A stretch of 12,418 bases of DNA, from NCBI GenBank assembly GCA_023403375.1, contig JAEYEN010000004.1:1-12418 (forward strand). Direction: 5' to 3'. The notes beneath the pieces were generated by a model. The model worked only from the letters and a program-made list of their open reading frames with translations, ran no database searches and was not told the origin of the DNA. The DNA is from Bacillota bacterium (lineage in GTDB: Bacteria; Bacillota; Clostridia; Christensenellales; Borkfalkiaceae). Shown here one piece after another: positions 1-7,346 of the stretch. The position numbers and the translations under genes are program-made. Within the stretch, counting starts at the first letter, position 1; each line of letters opens with the position of its first letter.

Positions 1-2039
1 GAAAAGACCTTGACTATCAAACGATGAAGGAATACGATCGCTTTGAAAAGGGCGCGGCGAACAGCAACGTTTCGACGGCGGTATTAAAACGGCAACTTGA
101 AGACGATAAATCGAAGATTATCATCACAACGATACAAAAATTAAGTACGTTTGTTAAAAAGAATATCGGACATGCTGTGTTCGATAAGCAAATTGTTATT
201 ATTTTCGACGAGTGTCACCGTTCGCAATTTGGCGATATGCACAGTGCAATTACGAAATATTTCAAGAGATATTATCTTTTCGGGTTTACGGGTACGCCGA
301 TTTTTTCCGTAAATGCAGGGACTTCTAAAAATCCGAATTTAAGGACGACAGAGCAAGCGTTCGGCGATAAATTACATACTTATACAATCGTTGACGCTAT
401 CAACGATAAAAACGTTTTGCCGTTCCGTGTGGATTATATCAAAACGATGGACAAAGAGCCCGATATTGACGACAAGGACGTTTGGGATATCGACCGCGAA
501 AAAGCGTATCTTGCGCCCGAAAGAATATCGAAAGTCGTTGCATATATTTTGGAACATTTCGCGCAGAAAACGAAGAGAGATAAAGGGTATCAATTCAGGC
601 AACTTGTGAACGTTGAGGAGGTTGCAAAGTCGAAAAACGGACTCGATACGCAAGAAATTAAAAATAAAAAGTTTGTAAAGGGGTTTAACTCGATTTTAGC
701 GGTTTCTTCCGTAGAGGCGGCAAGGCTTTACTATGCAGAACTTCGAAGACAGATGAAGGCCCATCCCGAACAAGCGATAAAAATCGCTACGATTTATTCT
801 TTTGCGCCAAACGAAGAGGAAGACAATGGATTTTTAGGTGAAGAAAATTCAGACGACACGAGCGCGCTCGACGCGTCCTCGCGCGATTTTTTAGAGGGCG
901 TCATTAAGGAATATAACGCGTATTTCGGAACAAATTACGATACTTCGGCGGATAAATTTCCGAATTATTATAAAGACGTATCTTTGCGAATGAAGAACAA
1001 GGATATCGACTTGCTTATCGTTGTGAATATGTTTTTAACCGGCTTTGACGCTACGACTTTGAATACGCTTTGGGTTGATAAAAACCTGAAAATGCACGGA
1101 CTTATTCAGGCTTATTCAAGAACAAACAGAATTTTGAATTCGGTTAAAACTTTCGGCAATATTGTATGCTTCCGTAATCTGCAAAAGCGTACCGACGAGG
1201 CCATTTCGCTTTTTGGTGACAGAGAGGCGGGCGGTATCGTTTTAATGCGCGGGTTTAAAGATTATTACAATGGATACGTTGATGAGCGTGGTGATAAACA
1301 CGACGGTTTTGTGGATATGATAGCCGAACTTACCGCCAAATTTCCGCTTGCTGATGAGCGAATAACAGGCGAAAAAGCGCAAAAAGAATTTATTGCGTTA
1401 TTTGGCGCAGTGCTTAGAATGCGCAATCTTTTGGCCGCGTTTGACGATTTTGAGGGGAAAGAAATTCTTTCGGAAAGAGAGTTACAAGATTATTTAGGAC
1501 GGTATCAGGACCTTCGCGACGAGTGGAAGAAAAAGCGAGAAAACGAAGAAAAGGAAGAGATTACCGACGACGTTGTATTTGAGCTTGAACTCGTAAAGCA
1601 GATTGAAATAAATATCGATTATATCTTAATACTCGTTACGAAATATCACGATTCGCATTGCAATGACAAAGAAACGCTGATTACGATAAAAAAATCTATT
1701 GATGCAAGCCCGGAATTACGCAGTAAAAAGGCTTTAATTGAATACTTTATTGATGGAATCAACGACGTTGACGACGTTATGGCGGAATGGCATTCCTATA
1801 TAGCGGCGGAGAAAGAAAAACAGTTGAACAAAATTATTGTAGAAGAAAATTTGAAAGCAGGCGAAACGAAAAAGTTTGTAGATAACGCGATTGCTGACGG
1901 TGAGATGCGCACGACGGGAACGGATATTGATAAACTTATGCCGCCGATTTCAAGGTTCGGGAATACGAATCGTGAAAAGAAAAAGCAGACAATTATCGGG
2001 AAATTAAAATCTTTTTTCGAGCGTTTTTTCGGTGTGTGA
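1..2039 (+). CDS. hsdR: Type I restriction enzyme R subunit, 5'-truncated by window edge
   Basis: This is the ATP-dependent translocase and endonuclease subunit of a type I restriction-modification complex, which cuts unmethylated foreign DNA together with HsdM and HsdS. The reading frame is open from base 3, before the first ATG at 24, and the residues there (KDLDYQT) already match the family, so the gene begins upstream. Counting from the ATG at 24, the SF2 motor shows a DECH Walker B box at residues 62-65, the TGTP motif III at 89-92, the LTGFDA motif at about 338-343 and the QAYSRTNRI motif VI at 362-370. A helical, charged C-terminal region follows (about 430-671), as expected for HsdR. 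The N-terminal PD-(D/E)xK nuclease and the Walker A motif must lie upstream and cannot be checked. No frameshift is visible. hsdM and hsdS are presumed upstream. No clear terminator follows the TGA. Confidence 0.95.
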   Translation, partial: KDLDYQTMKEYDRFEKGAANSNVSTAVLKRQLEDDKSKIIITTIQKLSTFVKKNIGHAVFDKQIVIIFDECHRSQFGDMHSAITKYFKRYYLFGFTGTPIFSVNAGTSKNPNLRTTEQAFGDKLHTYTIVDAINDKNVLPFRVDYIKTMDKEPDIDDKDVWDIDREKAYLAPERISKVVAYILEHFAQKTKRDKGYQFRQLVNVEEVAKSKNGLDTQEIKNKKFVKGFNSILAVSSVEAARLYYAELRRQMKAHPEQAIKIATIYSFAPNEEEDNGFLGEENSDDTSALDASSRDFLEGVIKEYNAYFGTNYDTSADKFPNYYKDVSLRMKNKDIDLLIVVNMFLTGFDATTLNTLWVDKNLKMHGLIQAYSRTNRILNSVKTFGNIVCFRNLQKRTDEAISLFGDREAGGIVLMRGFKDYYNGYVDERGDKHDGFVDMIAELTAKFPLADERITGEKAQKEFIALFGAVLRMRNLLAAFDDFEGKEILSERELQDYLGRYQDLRDEWKKKRENEEKEEITDDVVFELELVKQIEINIDYILILVTKYHDSHCNDKETLITIKKSIDASPELRSKKALIEYFIDGINDVDDVMAEWHSYIAAEKEKQLNKIIVEENLKAGETKKFVDNAIADGEMRTTGTDIDKLMPPISRFGNTNREKKKQTIIGKLKSFFERFFGV

Positions 2040-2243
2040 GCAAGAAAAAAAGCACAAGATTGATAAGTTGTTCAAGCTAGCATCAAAATATATTAAGTTT
2101 AGAAAGAAGATAACTAAATAAATGAAGATAATTAAACAACAAGTTTGTAAATATATTGCTATATTGATGTTAAAATAAAAGATAATAACATGAATTCGAT
2201 GTCTAATATTATCTAATTATTAAGAATTTTAAAAGGCAAAATG

Positions 2244-2252
2244 TGTTATAGA
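2244..2252 (+). promoter_or_regulatory. Candidate extended -10 promoter for the DUF2075 gene
   Basis: The 265-base spacer between hsdR and the next gene is very AT-rich and has no ORF of note. It contains TGTTATAGA, an extended -10 (TGn plus TATAGA), about 52 bases before the next start. The matching -35 position is weak. A second option is TATAAA at 2280-2285, with TTGGTT at 2255-2260 and a long 19-base spacer, but its start point would fall almost on the ribosome binding site. In sequence this AT-rich, such matches arise easily by chance. Confidence 0.25.
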
Positions 2253-2304
2253 TATTGGTTTAGAATTTAAATAGACAAATATAAAAATCTTTAAAGGAGA
2301 AAAA

Positions 2305-4434
2305 ATGGGGCGTTGCTTATATGTCGAAAAGTTTACTAAGTTTTTAGATACAGCTGAACATTTAGTATTTGGTCAATTATGCGATAATTATCACGGCGAA
2401 GCGCTTACAACAACAAGAGATGCGTGGAAAACCGAAATTACAATTATGAAGGAAGTTTTATCTGGATTGCCTGATAAAAATGGAGATATTATATTTGAAT
2501 ATGATATTCCTCGCTTGGGTAAAAGGATAGATATAGTTTTATTGTATAAAGGTATTGTATTTTGTCTTGAATTTAAGGTTAACCAATCGAGTATTTTAGA
2601 ATCGGACATTGACCAAGTTTTTGATTATGCTCTTGATTTGAAAAATTTTCATCTATTTAGTAAAGATAGAGTTATTGTTCCGATTTTAATTGCAACTAAC
2701 TATAAAAATTGTTCTACAAACATTCAAATGTCGGTTTATGACGACAGGGTTGTAAATCCGCTTGTAGCTGGTGCTTTTGGCGTAGGAACTCTGATACAAA
2801 AAGCATTAACTAAGTTTCCGAGTGAGACTCCTGTGAATCCAAACTGGATAATTAGTCCGTATGCGCCTACACCAACGATTATCGAAGCGGCTAAATCTTT
2901 ATATGAAAATCATTCTGTTGAAAGTATCACTCGCCATGAAGCGGACAAGGTTTCTACAGATAAAACAATTTCTTACATATTACAGGTAATAAAAAATAGT
3001 AAGTTGAATGGAAGAAAAAGTATATGTTTTGTAACCGGCGTTCCCGGCGCAGGCAAAACATTGGTGGGTTTGGACGTTGCAATAAAGCAAACCTATCAAG
3101 GGAGTGATACACCTGTAGAAGATGAAGGAGCCGTATATTTATCGGGAAATGGGCCTTTAGTTGCGGTATTAAATGAAGCTCTTGCGCAAGACAATTATAA
3201 AAAATGTAACATTAGGGGAGAAAAAAAGAAATTAACGGATTCACGTCGTGAGGTTAGCAAATCCATACAAATGATTCACCGATACCGTGATAATATGCTG
3301 GCAAAAATAAAGAATCCTGTTGAAGATGGAATTCTTGAAATTGATCCGGATAAAGCTGTTAAATTGAAAGAATCTGGGTTTGGCGAAGTTGAACATGTTG
3401 CTATATTTGACGAGGCGCAACGTGCCTGGACGCATAAGAGACTTGCTGAATATTTGAAGAGAGGAGGGACTTATGGCAATAAACTGAAAGTTCCTAACTT
3501 TCCTATGTCTGAAGCCGCTTTTTTAATCTGGTCATTAGATCAAAGAGAAGATTGGGCCACGATTGTTTGTCTTGTTGGCGGTGGACAGGAAATCAATACG
3601 GGAGAAGCTGGAATTACCGAATGGATAAAGGCACTGAATGAGAAATTTACAAATTGGGACGTATATATTTCGCCAAAATTGACGGCGGCAGAGTATGCTG
3701 AGGGTAGAGTTAACGAATTATTAAAAGGTAATAAAAGAGTTGTTTATTCCGATGATTTACATCTAAGTGTCTCACTTAGGTCGTTTAGAGCGGAAAAATT
3801 ATCTGCATTTGTGCATGCACTTTTGTCATTTGACGAGAACGCTACTGAAATTTATGCGGAAATTAAAGATAAATATCCGATTGTGCTTACTCGTGATATG
3901 GAAAAAGCAAAAAGGTGGCTTCATGAAAAAGTTCGAGGCACAGAACGGACAGGCGTTTTAATCACAAAAGAGTCTGCGAGATATAAACCGTTGGGCATAC
4001 ATGTATTACCTTCTGGAGACGAAAATGCAGTACATTGGTTTTTGGCTGATAAAATTGATACAAGGTCGTCTAACTATCTTGAAGATGCCGCTACAGAAAT
4101 ACAGGTACAGGGATTAGAACTTGACTATACGTGTATCCTTTGGGATGCAGATATGCGATGTGATAATGGGCAGTGGCGTTTTTACAGATTTAATGGTCAG
4201 ACAAAATGGGTGGAACAAATAGCAAATACCGAAAATAAACAAGATTTATTAAAATATATGTTAAATGCATATCGTGTACTTCTTACAAGAGCCAGAGTTG
4301 GAATGGTAATATGTGTTCCCGAAGGAAACGCACGCAAAAATCCGAGTGGGTTTTGGGAAGATAGTACGCGCTTACCCGAATACTATGATGGGACGTATCA
4401 GTATTTGAAAAGCCTGGGTATAGAGGAAATATAA
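2305..4434 (+). CDS. DUF2075-family helicase with N-terminal PD-(D/E)xK-like nuclease motif
   Basis: This is a 709-residue predicted nuclease-helicase. The N-terminal 180 residues contain a PD-(D/E)xK-like core: Asp76 in RIDIVLL, then 12 residues, then Glu89-Phe-Lys91 in CLEFKV; Glu44 could be the helix glutamate. The motor, of the DUF2075/SF1-like P-loop class, shows Walker A GVPGAGKT (245-252), Walker B VAIFDEAQ (365-372), a LVGGGQEINTGE motif III-type segment (423-434), an EIQVQGLELDY segment (598-608) and AYRVLLTRAR (655-664, motif VI-like). All key residues are present, so it looks intact. The ATG at 2305 has a strong AAAGGAG five bases upstream. There is no signal peptide, so it is probably cytosolic. 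It follows hsdR on the same strand but is separated by 265 bases and is more AT-rich, which suggests independent acquisition. A defence role is inferred from domain content and location; a DNA-repair role cannot be excluded. Confidence 0.85.
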   Translation: MGRCLYVEKFTKFLDTAEHLVFGQLCDNYHGEALTTTRDAWKTEITIMKEVLSGLPDKNGDIIFEYDIPRLGKRIDIVLLYKGIVFCLEFKVNQSSILESDIDQVFDYALDLKNFHLFSKDRVIVPILIATNYKNCSTNIQMSVYDDRVVNPLVAGAFGVGTLIQKALTKFPSETPVNPNWIISPYAPTPTIIEAAKSLYENHSVESITRHEADKVSTDKTISYILQVIKNSKLNGRKSICFVTGVPGAGKTLVGLDVAIKQTYQGSDTPVEDEGAVYLSGNGPLVAVLNEALAQDNYKKCNIRGEKKKLTDSRREVSKSIQMIHRYRDNMLAKIKNPVEDGILEIDPDKAVKLKESGFGEVEHVAIFDEAQRAWTHKRLAEYLKRGGTYGNKLKVPNFPMSEAAFLIWSLDQREDWATIVCLVGGGQEINTGEAGITEWIKALNEKFTNWDVYISPKLTAAEYAEGRVNELLKGNKRVVYSDDLHLSVSLRSFRAEKLSAFVHALLSFDENATEIYAEIKDKYPIVLTRDMEKAKRWLHEKVRGTERTGVLITKESARYKPLGIHVLPSGDENAVHWFLADKIDTRSSNYLEDAATEIQVQGLELDYTCILWDADMRCDNGQWRFYRFNGQTKWVEQIANTENKQDLLKYMLNAYRVLLTRARVGMVICVPEGNARKNPSGFWEDSTRLPEYYDGTYQYLKSLGIEEI

Positions 4435-4578
4435 TTTAAGAAGCATTACTAATTATATGGTAGATGAGACTTTTTATTTATGGTGGGGTTTTGCCGCGTA
4501 AAAGGGGGATATGACGTGTAAAATCGGCTTCTCGACGTACCAAAAACAAGCGGGAACCGTATAAAAAAGCGCAAGCGT
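4435..4578. other. Noncoding spacer with a G-rich segment and imperfect direct repeats
   Basis: The gap after the helicase gene contains an unusually G-rich stretch (about 4480-4555) between AT-rich flanks. Two 17-base segments at 4491-4507 and 4511-4527 match at about 12 of 17 positions, both centred on CGTGTAAAA or CGCGTAAAA. The only ORF here runs on the minus strand across the yqeY promoter and start, has no recognisable product and is not credible. No convincing terminator is seen for the helicase gene. The segment could be a decayed or dispersed intergenic repeat; nothing in the sequence settles this. Confidence 0.4.
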
Positions 4579-4607
4579 TTGACATTATTTAAAAGCGGTG
4601 GTAAAAT
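4579..4607 (+). promoter_or_regulatory. Near-consensus promoter of yqeY
   Basis: A perfect -35 TTGACA (4579-4584) is followed by a 17-base spacer and the -10 TAAAAT (4602-4607, five of six consensus bases). Transcription would start near 4613-4615, giving a 5' untranslated region of about 22 bases that contains the AAGGAG at 4622-4627. It looks like a strong housekeeping sigma-A promoter. Confidence 0.85.
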
Positions 4608-4635
4608 TTTAACAAACAAAAAAGGAGAACGCGAA

Positions 4636-5058
4636 ATGACCATAGAAGAATTCAAAAAAATAAAAATAGAAGCGATGAAAAATCACGACAAAGACGCAGT
4701 ATCCGTTTTGAACGTGCTTATCAACAAACTTATGCTTGAAAGTATAGAGAAAAAAGCGCAAGGCGCGGAAATGACCGAAGCCGACGTTACGAGAATAATT
4801 CAAAAAACTATAAACGAGTTGAGAGAAGAGAGAGAAGGTTTTTTGCGCGCAGGGCGTAGTGAAACGGTGGAAAGTTTAACAAGACAGTTGGAAACTGCGG
4901 AGAAATTTTTACCGAAAATGCTTTCTCCGGAAGAAATCAAAGAAATCATTTTATCTCTTCCCGATAAAAGCGTGCCTTTCGTTATGAAACATTTTAAGGC
5001 GCAATATGCGGGAAAAGTCGATATGAAAACGGTTGGCGAAGTACTTAAAACTTTATAA
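4636..5058 (+). CDS. yqeY: GatB/YqeY domain-containing protein
   Basis: A small cytosolic, highly charged helical protein of 140 residues in the YqeY family, which shares its fold with the C-terminal, tRNA-interacting domain of the GatB amidotransferase subunit. Its exact role is not well established. Family features seen are the N-terminal helix with IKIEAMKNHDKDAVSVLNVL, the charged stretch RIIQKTINELREEREGF (53-69), the AGRSE turn (72-76), then FLPKMLSPEEI (91-101) and the C-terminal GKVDMKTVGEVLKTL. The usual length is near 148, so it is complete; the segment before the final helix (about 110-125) is slightly divergent. The ATG at 4636 is chosen because AAGGAG lies eight bases upstream. 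The in-frame TTG at 4579 is the -35 element of the promoter. In many Bacillota this gene follows rpsU, but no rpsU is here, and it stands as a monocistronic unit between its own promoter and terminator. Confidence 0.9.
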   Translation: MTIEEFKKIKIEAMKNHDKDAVSVLNVLINKLMLESIEKKAQGAEMTEADVTRIIQKTINELREEREGFLRAGRSETVESLTRQLETAEKFLPKMLSPEEIKEIILSLPDKSVPFVMKHFKAQYAGKVDMKTVGEVLKTL

Positions 5059-5105
5059 ACCTAAATAAATTTGAAATATCTTAAAACGACAATTTTTAGA
5101 TGGCG

Positions 5106-5139
5106 GGCGGACATAAGATTCGTCCGCCTTTTTATTTTT
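5106..5139 (+). terminator. Rho-independent terminator of yqeY
   Basis: A perfect 7-bp stem GGCGGAC (5106-5112) and GTCCGCC (5122-5128), extendable by one G-U pair, encloses a nine-base loop. It is followed by TTTTTATTTTT. It lies 47 bases after the yqeY stop and ends that transcription unit before the polysaccharide promoter. Confidence 0.92.
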
Positions 5140-5178
5140 CTTTTTACATTACTAAAAGCAAATATTTTAAGCCTTTCA

Positions 5179-5207
5179 TTGACTTGACTATAAAAAAATG
5201 TTATACT
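5179..5207 (+). promoter_or_regulatory. Promoter of the surface polysaccharide operon
   Basis: TTGACT (5179-5184) and TATACT (5202-5207) are separated by exactly 17 bases, a good sigma-A promoter. Transcription would start near 5214, leaving an untranslated leader of about 150 to 220 bases depending on which start codon the first gene uses. A second TTGACT at 5184-5189 would leave only a 12-base spacer and is unlikely to serve. Confidence 0.8.
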
Positions 5208-5247
5208 ACTTAAACAATAGAGTTATTATATTATTTAAATACGCATA

Positions 5248-5340
5248 CGTGAACGCGCGCGTTTACGCGCGAGTAAAAGAAAATACAAAGAAATAAAAAA
5301 ATAGCGCAAATAAGAATTTACGTTATAAGACTGACGCGCG
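5248..5340 (+). promoter_or_regulatory. Structured leader of the polysaccharide operon, possible attenuator
   Basis: The leader between promoter and first gene is AT-rich except for three self-complementary GC blocks: CGCGCGCG at 5254-5261, CGCGCG at 5266-5271 and CGCGCG at 5335-5340. The first two form a strong 6-bp hairpin with a TTTA loop. A competing 20-base palindrome at 5248-5267 (CGTGAACGCG against CGCGTTTACG, one G-U) and long-range pairing with the third block are mutually exclusive with it. None is followed by a clear U-tract, so this is not a simple terminator. The layout could serve attenuation, antitermination or RNA-protein recognition. No known riboswitch class is recognised. 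Confidence 0.45.
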
Positions 5341-5433
5341 GCAAAGTCGCTTTAAGGCTTTTTCGTGAAGAATTTTACAAATTTTTCCGCAAAATCGAAA
5401 GAAAAAAATCAGCGGAACAGAAAAGAGAAAATT

Positions 5434-6132
5434 ATGCAAGAAATATTGAACGAAGAGAAAAAAGAAAATATAAACGAAGAAAAGCAAGAATTCGTGCCTA
5501 AAAAAGGTTTTAAGTTTAAGTGTTATCTGTTTTTTAAAAGAATTTTCGATATTTTTTCTTCGGGCATGGTGCTTCTTTTATTCAGTCCGCTTTATCTTTT
5601 AATAGCGCTTTCGGTAAAATGCGGCGACGGCGGAAAAGTTTTTTATAAGCACAAAAGAATGGGCAAAAACGGCAAGTATATTTATATTCCTAAGTTCAGA
5701 AGTATGAAAAAGAATGCGGACCGTCTGGAAGATATGTTGACGCCCGAACAACTTGCACAATATAAAAAAGAATACAAGATAGACAACGACCCGAGAATTA
5801 CAAAAGTAGGCGGATTTTTAAGAAAAACTTCTTTGGACGAATTGCCTAATCTGTGGTCGGTTTTTAAGGGGGATATATCGGTTGTCGGTCCGAGACCGAT
5901 AATGGAAGACGAAGTTAAAGAAAAATACGGCGACGACGCGAAAAAACTTTTGTCGGTAAAACCTGGACTTACAGGTTGGTGGGCGGCTAACGGCAGGAAT
6001 AACAAAACTTACGATAGCGGCGAACGTCAGAAAATGGAACTTTACTACGTGGATAATTGTTCCGCAATGCTGGATTTAAAAATAATATTCAAAACGGTAG
6101 GCAGAGTATTTAAGCGCGACGGCGCAAAATAA
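5434..6132 (+). CDS. Undecaprenyl-phosphate sugar phosphotransferase (initiating)
   Basis: A monotopic phosphoglycosyl transferase of the bacterial sugar transferase family (PglC/WcaJ C-terminal domain type). It starts repeat-unit synthesis by moving a sugar-1-phosphate from a nucleotide sugar to undecaprenyl phosphate at the inner face of the membrane. From the ATG at 5434 it has 232 residues: a charged Lys/Glu tail (1-28), a membrane-inserting hydrophobic helix (about 38-62), KFRSM (87-91), the catalytic Asp135-Glu136 dyad in SLDELPNLW, VGPRP (151-155) and PGLTGWWAANGRN (177-189). This is the short form without the N-terminal multi-spanning domain of WcaJ. The start is uncertain: an in-frame GTG at 5365, with AAGG seven bases upstream, would add 23 charged residues, while the ATG has only a weak AGAG. 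The transferred sugar cannot be read from the sequence. It is the first gene of the operon. Confidence 0.9.
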   Translation: MQEILNEEKKENINEEKQEFVPKKGFKFKCYLFFKRIFDIFSSGMVLLLFSPLYLLIALSVKCGDGGKVFYKHKRMGKNGKYIYIPKFRSMKKNADRLEDMLTPEQLAQYKKEYKIDNDPRITKVGGFLRKTSLDELPNLWSVFKGDISVVGPRPIMEDEVKEKYGDDAKKLLSVKPGLTGWWAANGRNNKTYDSGERQKMELYYVDNCSAMLDLKIIFKTVGRVFKRDGAK

Positions 6133-6146
6133 AGAGAAAACAAATT

Positions 6147-6187
6147 ATCGTCGGCAAAACATAACAGCGAAAGTTATTCCCGACGAT
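6147..6187 (+). repeat. Composite inverted repeat in the intercistronic gap
   Basis: ATCGTCGG (6147-6154) and CCGACGAT (6180-6187) form a perfect 8-bp stem. Inside it, ATAAC (6161-6165) and GTTAT (6173-6177) form a second stem around AGCGAAA, which could alternatively fold as a C-GAAA-G tetraloop. The following sequence is A-rich and lacks a U-tract, so this is not a forward terminator. It could be an RNA-processing or stability element that sets the ratio of the first gene to the rest. It buries the ATG at 6186, which favours the downstream start of the next gene. Confidence 0.6.
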
Positions 6188-6221
6188 GGAAGAAAAAACA
6201 AAGAAATTAAGAGATTGTTAT

Positions 6222-7343
6222 ATGAGAATTTTACATATTTGTTCATATTATTTTCCAAATATCGGCGGTATAGAGCAAGTCGCAAGGGATTGCGTAAACT
6301 CATTGAAAGAAAACAACGAGCAGAGAGTCCTTTGTTTTAATCATCAGAAAGGGACGGTTACGCAGGAAGTGGATGGCGTTCCCGTAACCAGAGTTAATTG
6401 TATTTTAAAAGTTTCTTCTCAATCGGTGTCGCTTTGCTATAAAAATACATTAAAGAAGATTTTTGAGGAATTTGACCCTTCCGTTGTGATTTTTCATTAT
6501 CCCAATCCGTTTCTGGCGCATTATTTATTAAAAGAATTGAAGAAACATAAAGAATGTAAACTTTATGTATACTGGCATCTGGATATTATCAAACAGAAGT
6601 TTTTAAGGATATTTTTCCACGGACAGAATTTAAAAATAATTAAAAGGGCAACAAAACTTATAGCAACAAGTCCGAATTATATAGAAAAAAGTCAGTATCT
6701 CTCTTTGGCGAGAGAAAAATGCGTCGTTATACCAAACTGCGTTAACGAAGAGAGAATGCAACTCACTGCGGAAGACATTGATTTTGCTGATAAAATAAAA
6801 GAACAGGATAAAGGAAAATTTATATTGTTTGCCATAGGACGACACGTTCCTTATAAGGGAATGGAGTATCTGATTAGAGCGAGCAGGTTTTTGGACGAAA
6901 ATTATAAAATCTATATAGGCGGTAAAGGTCCTCTTACCGAGAAGTTAAAGAAGATGGCGGATGGCGACGGCAAAATAACTTTTTTGGGAAGAATCACTGA
7001 TAATGAACTTAAAAGTTATTGTTTGGCGTGCGACGTGTTTTGTTTTCCGTCCATTACAAAAAATGAAGCGTTCGGTATTGCTCTTGCAGAAGGGATGTAT
7101 TATGGAAAGCCTGCGTTAACCTTTACTATTGAAGGTAGCGGAGTAAATTATGTAAACATCAATGGCGTAACCGGTTTGGAAGTTGAGAACAGAAACGTAG
7201 AACAGTATGCTGACGCAATTCAGAAATTGTGCGGGGACGAGCAATTGAGAACCGAATACGGCAATAATGCAAGACAGAGAGTGCTTGATAATTTTACGTA
7301 TGCAAAGTTCAGCGAAAAAATAAAGCAGGAAATAAAACTTTAA
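6222..7343 (+). CDS. Glycosyltransferase family 4
   Basis: A retaining GT-B fold glycosyltransferase of family GT4, 373 residues from the ATG at 6222, predicted to add a sugar to the lipid-linked repeat unit in the cytosol. The N-terminal Rossmann start MRILHICSYYFPNIGGIEQV is typical, with the Gly-Gly loop at 15-16. The C-terminal donor domain has the GRHVPYKGMEYLI motif (206-218) and the EX7E catalytic signature Glu282 to Glu290 in NEAFGIALAE. An upstream ATG at 6186 would add 12 residues without family similarity, lies inside a hairpin and lacks a ribosome binding site; AAGAG eight bases before 6222 fits better. The stop is three bases before the next ATG, so translation is probably coupled. 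Donor and acceptor sugars are unknown; mannose- or galactose-type donors are common in the family. Confidence 0.9.
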   Translation: MRILHICSYYFPNIGGIEQVARDCVNSLKENNEQRVLCFNHQKGTVTQEVDGVPVTRVNCILKVSSQSVSLCYKNTLKKIFEEFDPSVVIFHYPNPFLAHYLLKELKKHKECKLYVYWHLDIIKQKFLRIFFHGQNLKIIKRATKLIATSPNYIEKSQYLSLAREKCVVIPNCVNEERMQLTAEDIDFADKIKEQDKGKFILFAIGRHVPYKGMEYLIRASRFLDENYKIYIGGKGPLTEKLKKMADGDGKITFLGRITDNELKSYCLACDVFCFPSITKNEAFGIALAEGMYYGKPALTFTIEGSGVNYVNINGVTGLEVENRNVEQYADAIQKLCGDEQLRTEYGNNARQRVLDNFTYAKFSEKIKQEIKL

Positions 7344-7346
7344 GTT

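Noticed and set aside
4579..4635. TTG upstream start for YqeY
   Set aside because: The TTG is the first triplet of the -35 box TTGACA and so would not be in the message; ATG 4636 has a good ribosome binding site.
4449..4655. 68-codon minus-strand ORF over the spacer and yqeY start
   Set aside because: It crosses the strong yqeY promoter and ribosome binding site, and no protein family is recognised.
5184..5207. Alternative -35 TTGACT at 5184-5189 for the polysaccharide promoter
   Set aside because: The spacer to TATACT would be only 12 bases; the overlapping TTGACT at 5179 gives exactly 17.
6186..6221. ATG at 6186 as start of the first GT4 gene
   Set aside because: There is no ribosome binding site, the codon sits in a strong hairpin, and the added residues precede the canonical MRILHIC start of the family.
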